Source of the DNA: Emiliania huxleyi CCMP1516
Taxonomy: Eukaryota; Haptophyta; Isochrysidales; Noelaerhabdaceae
Direction of reading: 5' to 3'
Assembly (NCBI RefSeq): GCF_000372725.1
Contig: NW_005198565.1
Coordinates: forward strand, 38,904 to 62,993
Length of the DNA stretch: 24,090 bases
The stretch's first letter is position 1; every line of letters starts with the position of its first letter. Positions 8,219 through 15,368 of the stretch are shown piece by piece. Below the pieces are notes generated by a model that saw only the letters and a program-made list of their open reading frames with translations, had not been told where the DNA came from and made no database searches. The translations under genes were made by a program, and so were the position numbers.

Positions 8219-8686
8219 ATGCTCTGTCTCGTCGCCTCGGCTCTCGCATTCAGGCCGGTGCACGTTTGTCAGCTCACGCCTAGCACGAGCTCGGCGGTGA
8301 TGCGAACGCCGCGCGAGCGGAAGCTCGGAGGCGGCATTGCGCAGGGTCTCGGGCTGGGCAAAGAGAAGAACAAGTGGGTTACGCCGGTGACTGCGCTTGC
8401 GCTGGCCGGTGTGTTTACAGGCAGTGTGGTGCTGCGCGCAGCGAGCAGGCAGCGCCGTGTCGAGACCGGTCGATACACCGTAGGCGGTCTCACCGAAGGA
8501 TTCGTCGACGACCTCTTTGCTCCGATTCGCGCCAAGGGCGGCTGGGGCGGCGTGGTGGGAATAAAGACGCCGGGCGCCGAGGAGGCCAGGGCCATCAAGG
8601 AGGCGAACAAGTCGCCTACAAGGAGGGCGATGGAGGAGAAGATCAAGGCACGCGAGGCGGCGCGCCTGCAGGCCTTTCCTCCGTGA
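8219..8686 (+). CDS. hypothetical 155-aa protein with plastid/secretory leader and one membrane segment
   Basis: The frame is open upstream to 8096, but the start at 8219 gives a classic leader: 'MLCLVASALAFRP', a hydrophobic core ending ALA followed by Phe. This is the signal-plus-transit start seen on proteins of red-lineage secondary plastids. After a basic stretch ('RTPRERKLGGG') a hydrophobic segment at about residues 54-73 (VTPVTALALAGVFTGSVVL) may cross a membrane. The remainder is Ala/Arg/Lys-rich and helical ('RAMEEKIKAREAARLQAF'). The gene appears intronless. I do not recognise the family; a small plastid membrane protein is an inference from the leader and the hydrophobic segment. 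Confidence 0.65.
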   Translation: MLCLVASALAFRPVHVCQLTPSTSSAVMRTPRERKLGGGIAQGLGLGKEKNKWVTPVTALALAGVFTGSVVLRAASRQRRVETGRYTVGGLTEGFVDDLFAPIRAKGGWGGVVGIKTPGAEEARAIKEANKSPTRRAMEEKIKAREAARLQAFPP

Positions 8687-9574
8687 GGAGGCTCGTGAAA
8701 CCGCGCCGAAACCGCGGGGGGGGGGCGCCGTGTAGATCATCTGCCGCTGTCGTCTGAACGCACACTAAAGGGTGTGGACCGTGAGTTGAGGAAATCGGGG
8801 GACGCGACCCACCTCGCCACAGACGGTCCCGCGCCTCCCGCCACTATGACGGCGGCACGGCCGCAGCTCGTGTGCGTGCCGCCGTCTTTGTCCGAAGTGA
8901 ATACTCCAACGCGCTCGTCGGTGACGGTGTCCCCCAACCTGCGCCACGCTCGGCGAACCTTGACAGCGCCTTCGGTGGCATGCATCTCTTTGCGCCTGAA
9001 GCCTGGAGAGCAGCTCCTCGTCTGCTGCTCACACACTCTGCACAGATGGCACAGCCCACTGTGCGGCTGCCACAGCTGTGACAGCGATGGGCTCGCCCTC
9101 ACTGGCCCTCAGTCACTTGTGCTGCGGCTTGGATGGCCGCAATACGCCGAATTCTCATGAAAACAAGTAAAAAAGGCTCAAAAAATCCAAAAATCGGCGC
9201 CTGCGGCGGGAAAGGGAACCCCCATCTCCCCCACGCATGGGTACCCCCTAGGGCCCTCGCCTCCCCCCAGAGCGAGCGTCTCGGGCTCTCGCCCTCTCGG
9301 CACTCGCACTCGCTTTCGCTGGAAACCCCTGGCGACGGCTGCCAGCCCGGGATTCGGAGGCGATTCGCCTTATCCTCATCGTTTCTTAACATTACTTGCA
9401 GCGGAGTTTTCAATCAGCGTTTTTAAAGCTGTCGAGGGTACCGCACGCTGAGTTTCTTCATCGGGCGGGTCTCTAAATTCTTCACGGGCGCCGCTCGCCG
9501 GTTGGCGTAGTCAGCCTCTTTGAGAATTGCTTTGAGCGTGTTCGCTGCCGAGGTGGTGGCCTTCGACGAGCGCC
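8687..9574. other. intergenic between 8219 gene and poly(A) polymerase
   Basis: This holds the first copy of a dispersed 245-bp repeat (8886-9131). It also has a short AT-rich patch around 9155-9195 and the presumptive promoter/5' leader of the poly(A) polymerase gene. A TTTTTAAAG string at about 9419 lies roughly 155 bases upstream of that ATG, but I cannot call it a TATA box with any confidence. Confidence 0.4.
8886..9131 (-). repeat. dispersed 245-bp repeat, copy A (partner 22856-23103), Cys-rich on minus strand
   Basis: From 'ttgtccgaagtga' to 'gtgctgcggcttg' this segment matches 22856-23103 in the same orientation at roughly 85-90 percent by eye, with small indels. On the minus strand both copies can be read as a Cys-rich peptide ('CHSCGSRTVGCAICAEC' here). 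The pattern C-x2-C-x6-C-x2-C-x2-C could bind zinc, as in MYND-like fingers or the Cys-rich end of piggyBac-type transposases. Further on, single-base indels put the two copies out of register, so it is more likely a transposon remnant than two genes. Confidence 0.75.
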
Positions 9575-12238
9575 ATGGCGGCGCTGCGGCCCTCGATGCA
9601 GGCCATCTCGACGGAGCCGCCCACGCCGCTGCACCTCGCGTACACCGAGAAGCTCAACGCGTACATGGAGCAGGCGGTGCCGCAAGAGTCCAAGGACCGT
9701 CAGCAGAAGCGGATCGCAATCCTGTCGGACCTGACTTCGACCTTCAAGCAGTGGGTCCACTCGGTCTGCCTCGCCAAGGGCCTGGCGCAGCCGGTCGCCG
9801 AGGCGGCGGGCGGCGCTCTCTTCACGTCCGGCTCGTACCGGCTCGGCCTCAACGAGGTGGGGATGGACATTGACGCCGTCTGCGTCGCGCCGCGCATGGT
9901 GACGCGCGACGATTTCTTCGAGACGCTCAAGGTGATTCTCGAGGACCACGAGTCGATCCACAACCTCGTCGCGATTGCCGGCGCGCCCCTCGCCCCTCGC
10001 CCTGCGCCCGACCCTCCTCGGCACACCCTCTCGCCAGTGCGGCAGGCGCGGCGGTGCCCATCATCACGTTCGACTACGGCGACATCAACATCGACCTGAT
10101 GTTTGCGCAGCTGCCCGTCGATTCGGTGCCTCCTGCCGCCGCCACCAGCGGCACACGCTGCGAGGGTGTCGCTGCTCACAGACCTGAGCCTGGTCGCAGG
10201 TGCCTCCTACCATCGACATCAACGCGGACTCGGTGCTGCAGGGCCTCGACACGGGCACGCAGCGCTCGCTCAACGGGCCGCGCGTCACCAACCTGATCGA
10301 GCGGCTCGTGCCGCAGTTCGACGCCTTCCGGCAGCTGCTGCGCTGCATCCGGCTGTGGGCTAAGCGGCGCGGAGCCTCCTCGCCAACAGGGACGAGGAAA
10401 GAGGGCTGTTGTGAGCCCACATAAGAGAGGTGGGGGTAGGCGCGGCATCTACTCGAACAAGATGAGCTACTTGGGCGGGATCAACTGCAACCTGCTCTGC
10501 GCCTTCCTCTGCCAGCTCTACCCGAAGGCGTGTGCCTCCCTGCTGCTCGAGCGCTTCTTCTTCATCCTCAAGGACTGGAACTGGCCCACGCCAATCATGC
10601 TCACGCCGCCGACCGACGCGGGGTACACCGACGCCGACGGGCGTATGTACGAGGTCTGGGACTCGCAGGGGCGCGGCCGGTGACCGCCGCCCCTCATAGC
10701 CGCCCCTCCCGCCCAGCCCCTCCCGCCCAGCCCCTCCCGCCCAGCCGGTTCCCCGGCCGCTTGGCATGGGCCCTGACCCCGGCCCCCGGCCCTGCCCCCG
10801 AGCCCTCCCCCCCCCGCCCCCGAGCCAGGTACGACCAGATGCCGATCCTGACGCCAGCCTACCCGTCGATGAACTCGTCGCTCTCCGTATCGCAAGTCTC
10901 GCTCGAGGCGAGGGACGAGGAGATCAGAGTCATAGTGAGTAGAATACACTCGAGGGGAGGCAGCCATAGTGAGGATGATGCCGACGACGAGGATAGCAGC
11001 ACCTCTCTCTTCTCCCCCGAGGTGATGCGGTCCGAGATGGCGATCGCCCACCAGAGGGTCGTCTCGATCCTCGCAGCCGGAGCCAGCGACTGGGCGCCGC
11101 TCTACGAGCCGACCGACTTTTGGGTCGCGCACTCAAAGTACCTCGCCGTCGAGGTGTACGTGCAGGGCGCGCCCGCCGGCCTGCAGCAGGACTTGGTTCG
11201 CTCGTGGGTCGGGTACACCGAGTCGCAGGTCAAGAAGCTGGTCGACTTCCTCTCGTACCTCCCTCTCGCCGCCCTCCGCCTCATGCCGCGCAAGCTGCCC
11301 CTCCTCTCCGTGGGGGCCGCCGCCGCCCCGCCGGCCGACGCGGCCTCCGCCCCTCCGCCTTGCGACGGCGGCAGCTACCTCATCGGCTTCGACGTCGACA
11401 AGACGCGGATGCAGGGCGGCGAACTCCACATGACAAACAAGGCACGCCCCCCCTCCCGGACCCCGCCTCCCGGACCCCGCCTCCCGGACCCCGCCTCCCG
11501 GACCCCGCCTCCCGAACCCCGCCTCCCGGACCCCGCGCCCGCCCGCTCGCCCGCCTCTCTCAGCCGCCGGTGCCGCTCCGCCAGGTCGAGGCCTTCCGGG
11601 CCGAGTTGTACGACCGCGCCGCCAACCAGGCCATCGTCACGGCGACCACGGCACCCTTCCTCAAGGCAAAGCGCACAGAGTAGCCGCTCCGCGACGCTCG
11701 CAGCGCCACTCTCCCGGGGGGGCCGCGCAGGGCCACACACCACACACCACCCCGCGCCACGTCCGGCCGTGGCTCCTCGATCGCAGCAACGCGGTCCGGC
11801 CGTGGCTCCTCGATCGCAGCAACGCGCCCCTCCCTCGCAGCGGGTCGGCTGCCTCCCTTGTCGCAGGTGCGCTTCTCCGTGTACGGCTCCTGGAAGGAGC
11901 TGCCCGAGGCCGTGCTCGACGCCGGCCTGGGCGGGATCGCAAACGCAAAGGCGGCGCGCAAGCGCGTGCTCGAGGCGAGGCGGCGCGAGGCGGCGGCGGC
12001 CGAGGCGGAGGCGGCCGCCGCCGCCGCCGCCGCACCGCGTGACGACTTTGACGCCGGAGTGGGCGACGCGGCGGCGGGCGACGTGGCGGCGGGCGCGGCC
12101 AAGCGGCCGCTCGAGGCTGGGGCCGATGAGGCGCCGCCCAGCAAGGCGCAGGCCTTGGCCGCGCCTCCGGAGGACCCGCGCATGAAGAGCGCCGTGCAGG
12201 ACGACCCGCGGCTGGCGGCATGGGGAGGCGGCGCGTGA
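9575..12238 (+). CDS. PAP: nuclear poly(A) polymerase
   Basis: Adds the poly(A) tail to cleaved pre-mRNA in the nucleus (known for the family). By hand the exons are 9575-9980, 10046-10125, 10200-10366, 10440-10679, 10829-10907, 11022-11441, 11585-11665 and 11867-12238, giving about 614 residues. The nucleotidyltransferase core shows 'FTSGSYRLG' at 83-91, catalytic Asp98 and Asp100 in 'GMDIDAVCV', and the third Asp152 in 'INIDLMFAQL'. The 54-residue spacing from the first to the third Asp is that of animal and yeast PAP. The central domain follows ('SLNGPRVTNLI', 'RLWAKRRGIYSN', 'YLGGINCNLLCA', 'MPILTPAYPSMNSS'), then an RNA-binding-like region (to about 490) and an Ala/Glu-rich tail with a 'KRPLEAG' basic patch. 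Five of the seven introns use GC donors. The fifth (10908-11021) is 114 bases and stop-free, so if retained the protein has 652 residues. The gene is convergent with the monooxygenase at 12582. Confidence 0.93.
10702..10743. repeat. 14-bp tandem repeat (3 units) in PAP intron 4
   Basis: Three exact units of 'gcccctcccgccca' lie within the intron 10680-10828. C-rich tandem units like this recur, with different sequences, in several introns of the window. Confidence 0.9.
11453..11536. repeat. 14-bp tandem repeat (6 units) in PAP intron 6
   Basis: Six units of 'ctcccggaccccgc' in a row, one with a G-to-A change, fill most of the GC-AG intron 11442-11584. The unit length equals that of the unrelated repeat in intron 4. 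Confidence 0.9.
11761..11826. repeat. 33-bp direct repeat (2 units) in PAP intron 7
   Basis: Two exact tandem units of 33 bases, starting 'gtccggccgtggctcctcga', occupy a third of the GC-AG intron 11666-11866. Confidence 0.9.
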
Positions 12239-12581
12239 GAAACGAGAGCGAAAAGCGCGAGTCCTTCCGGCCGCAGACCGGTTTGCGTCGCGACCCACGA
12301 GTTGGGAAGCTTTTATTGAGTTTTTCCGCACTGAAAGATAGATAGATACTAAATTGCACACATATGCCCACACCGGGGGGCGCTCTGTCAGTCGCTCGGC
12401 AGTGTCACTCGCTGTCAGTTTGTCACATCACACATGAATTGCACTTGCGACACTTAGATTATACAATATCAATAAACAAATATGCGCCTCGCGTGCGGGC
12501 GGACGCCGGACACCCTCACAGCCGTCGTGGCTCGTGCAGCTCGCACATGGGTGACATGCTCAAACGTGGTACATGCATGCT
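12239..12581. other. shared 3' region between convergent genes
   Basis: This lies between the PAP stop and the monooxygenase stop, two genes transcribed toward each other. It is less GC-rich than the genes, with 'gatagatagata' near 12340 and 'caatatcaataaac' near 12468. These may serve as 3'-end signals for either gene. Nothing coding is seen. Confidence 0.45.
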
Positions 12582-14291
12582 TCACTTCGAAATGTCGTTG
12601 GGAACAGGAGGTACGCTCGCCTCCTCGCCCGGCGCCGGGTACTTCAGCACCCACTGCCGGAACGCCTCCGCCTCCGGCCCTGGCTTTGTGCGCTGCCAGG
12701 TGCCGTCTCGCTGCCGGCGGCCGCCGCCTGCCGCCCACGCCTGCACTGCGGTTGCCCTGCGGCGGCGGCGCTCCTCGTACGTGGCGACGGCCGCCGGCAC
12801 GTCCTCGGCCCGGAGCCGCCGTCCGCCGCCCGTGCGGTCGGCTGCGTCGCAGAGCGCCTCTGCGAGGGCCGCGGCGTCCTCGAAGGCCTGGTTGGCGCCT
12901 TGGCCGGGGGTGGGGTGGAGAGCGTGCGCCGCGTCGCCGAGCAGCGTCACGCGCCCGGCTGCGGAGGACCAGGCCGGCAGCGGCTGCGTGTCGAAGATGC
13001 GCCTCTCGAAGATCCCCTCCTCCGCCGTCGCGCGAATCACCCGCAGAATGTCTCTCGCGCCGACGCCTACTCGCGCGGCGGCTCGCTCCAGTAGCACGGG
13101 GCGGTGGCTCGCGGAGCTGCCCTCGGCGGCGGCACCGGCAGCGGTCTCCGCCTCGTCGAAGAGAGAGAGGAGCCTCGCCTTGATGCCCGGCCGCCCGAGC
13201 CCTGCGCCGCGCTGCGCGTGCCCCCACGCCGCGTCCGCCTGCCGGATCTGCCAGAACAGCTCCCCCTCGCCGCAGTCGACGAGGTAGCAGGAGAGCTTTG
13301 GCGAGGCGAGGTTGAGGATGCGCGACTCGCCTGCTCGCGGTGCTCGGGGCCTCTCGTCTCGAGTGGGCCGAGAGAGGAGCGGGGGGGGGGGGCGCTCGCC
13401 TCGGGGCACCACCCGAGGGCCGGGGGTGGCGGCATATCTCGGCTATATCTCACCTCGGGGCACCACCGGTGGGCCGGGGATGGCGGCGTGGCGCAGGATC
13501 GCGTTCCAGTTGGTCGTGCTGTAGTCGTTGATCCGCTCGAGGTCGACGCCGCCGCCGGGGCTGCCCTGCAGCGCCGCCCGCACGCGAGAGAAGAGGCCGT
13601 CCGCCCCGACGAGCAGCGACGCGCGGACGGCGACGCGGGGCGCCGCGCCGGCCGCTCCTCCCGCCACTCGCACCTCCACAGCCTCCGCGTCCTCCGCAAA
13701 GCCAGCCACCTCGTGAGAGCACATCAGCCAGGGCGGGGATCGCCACCGGCGCAGCGCGCTGCTCAGGGCACTGAGCACGCCCCTCCCGTCCAAGGTCCAC
13801 GACTCCAGAAGCCACGGCCCTCGCACGGCTCCGCCCACAGCCTCGCCCTCCTCCGCCGCAGCCATCAGCTCCTGTTGAACCTTGGCCCACGGTATAAAAA
13901 AGGCGCTGACGCCGTGTGGCCCAACCTCGATGCGCCGCGTGCTCTCGCTGCCGTGGAGGCCGTAGTTCAGAATCTCGGTTGCTTCGACGGCCACTCCCCG
14001 CTTGGAGACCGCGGCTGGCAGCCGAGCCCCGCCAGCCGCCTCCAATGCCGCCAGCCCGTTGGGCCAGAGCGCAATCGTGCCCTGACTGGTGTAGCGCGCC
14101 GCGGCAGCGCGCTCCAGAACGACGACCCGAAACCCTCGCCGGCGGAGCGCAGCGCTAAGCGCCAACCCGCCCAAGCCCGCGCCGGCGATTGCCACGTCCG
14201 CCTCGATCACACCATCGACGCGTGGCACGTGCCACCGCGTCACACCGAGAATTCGCGCGAGGTGAGAGCGCAGCGCGTCGCGGCCGCGCAC
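12582..14291 (-). CDS. FAD-dependent monooxygenase (PF01494-like; salicylate hydroxylase / zeaxanthin epoxidase type)
   Basis: Class A flavoprotein monooxygenase: it would use NAD(P)H and O2 to hydroxylate or epoxidise a ring or polyene substrate, which the sequence does not reveal. Counting from 14291, the Rossmann FAD site 'AIAGAGLGG' is at about 34-42, ending in an ER (VVVLER) that fits the ribose-binding Glu. 'LLVGADGLFSRVRAAL' is the DG motif, and 'VTLLGDAAHALHPTPGQG' at about 407-424 is the GD motif that contacts FAD phosphate and ribityl. Exon 1 (14291-13454) and exon 2 (13330-12582) join across a GT-AG intron, phase 1, giving 528 residues. No ATG occurs in frame before the FAD motif: the codon at 14291 is GTG. 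An ATG upstream (about 14356) is out of frame, so a first exon or a base error is likely. Plastid targeting cannot be judged. Confidence 0.82.
13397..13487. repeat. 54-bp-spaced duplication of the exon/intron junction of the monooxygenase
   Basis: 13397-13433 repeats 13451-13487 (33 of 37 bases by eye). On the gene's strand the copied sequence includes the end of exon 1 and its 5' splice site. The original donor reads CGAG|GTGAG; the copy reads CGAG|GCGAG. Use of the second would run into a TAG just past the first donor, so only the GT site yields the enzyme. Two 'atatct' boxes separate the copies. Confidence 0.8.
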
Positions 14292-15024
14292 TTGGGAGCC
14301 GGGGGGGATGACCGGAGGGGGCGGGACGCCTGCATGTCCTCGAAGCTCCCAACCGCATACGCAAGCCGAGCCGCGAACGGCGGCGAGAGAGTTTGGCAGG
14401 GTCAGCGAGGACCGCGCATGGCGAAGGAACCTTTTTTAGGACCCAGCGCAAACACCGTCTCCCATCGTGGGTCGGTTCCGCAGTACGGGACCCCTCGATC
14501 GTCTCGCCCTCCCTCACTGGTGTGTTCATTGGGGGGGGTCATAACAAACACGGTACAGGATCGAGGTGCACGCTGCTGAAGCAGTGTCGTCCCCCCTCTC
14601 CCCGACGGCGATGGATGGCGGTGTGACCGATCGAGCTACAAGAGGAGCTTGTTCAGCAGGATCCGGGTTGGTCTGGCGCACTACCTCACTAGGCCTGAGA
14701 CCGCACGACGCTTCCCGTCACCGTCTCGGGTTTGTGTGGGATCGAACCACTCCGGGTGCGTCGCCGCAAAGTGTGTGAACTGGTGTGATACGTGCAGCGC
14801 GAGGCATGTCTGCGCTACTCGAGTACTTTCTCTTTCACATTCAGGGCTCGCCCCTTCCCGGATCGGAGCGGCTCGCTGTCTTTTCCCATCTTGATTTGCG
14901 CTCCTTTGCCGTCTCTCAGCTCTCCCCCCTTCTCAAATTCGTCGTATGACCAGCGTACAGCGGCATGGGACGTATTTTCTTCTCAATAACAAGGCTTTGA
15001 GTGCGTTGGTCTGCACGTAATTCG

Positions 15025-15055
15025 TAATCTATGCATCTTCGTAATCTATGCATCT
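15025..15055. repeat. tandem 'cgtaatctatgcatct' (2 units)
   Basis: Two near-exact adjacent copies of a 15-16-base unit containing ATGCAT. They sit about 320 bases upstream of the phosphoesterase start, possibly in its promoter. No function is assigned. Confidence 0.7.
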
Positions 15056-15118
15056 GTTCGACTTGCAACAAGGGATGGACTCCTGCGCGCCGGCATGCTT
15101 CTCCCCGTGGCCTCAGGC

Positions 15119-15176
15119 TTTTCCGGCCAAGGACCTCTGCTCCAACTACCAGGGGCAGAGGTTCTTGGCCGGAAGG
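15119..15176 (+). ncRNA. long imperfect hairpin upstream of the phosphoesterase
   Basis: Arms 15121-15143 and 15152-15174 are complementary over 23 positions with an 8-base loop (aactacca). The only two departures from Watson-Crick pairing are G-U wobbles when read as plus-strand RNA; two more outer wobbles extend it to 25 pairs. On the minus strand these would be A-C mismatches, so the plus strand is the favoured transcript. It could be a small-RNA precursor, a structured 5' leader of the downstream mRNA, or the remnant of a short inverted-repeat transposon. Only the pairing is seen directly. Confidence 0.5.
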
Positions 15177-15368
15177 AAAAAAAGAGAAACCACGAATTTC
15201 GGAACGCGCCGTCCGACCTGTCCTCCTTCTCGAAAGAACCGAAAGGCGGCGTCGGACAGCCCACCGCCACGCTCAGGCACATCAGACGAGTGGGAAGTAG
15301 CCCTCCTATTTGCGTCGTCCCAGGAGAAGAACGCGCGGCCCTCGCCGCGGTCCACTCGTCGTGCGGCG

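Larger units (their letters stand above)
14292..15368. other. gene-poor interval between divergent genes
   Basis: This lies between the monooxygenase (leftward) and the phosphoesterase (rightward), so it should contain both promoters. A long plus-strand frame from the ATG at 15048 runs into the phosphoesterase, but its first 107 codons are low-complexity and unrelated to the enzyme. Within it are the 15119-15176 hairpin and the short repeat at 15025-15055. No other gene or RNA is supported. Confidence 0.45.

Noticed and set aside
13104..14579. 491-codon plus-strand frame opposite the monooxygenase
   Set aside because: Shadow of the minus-strand gene, whose FAD motifs (GxGxxG, DG, GD) are complete; no motif on the plus strand.
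14739..14748. tRNA-like B box on the minus strand (GGTTCGATCC)
   Set aside because: The T stem pairs only 4 of 5, no matching acceptor stem lies at the right distance, and the upstream TAGCGCAG is too far away.
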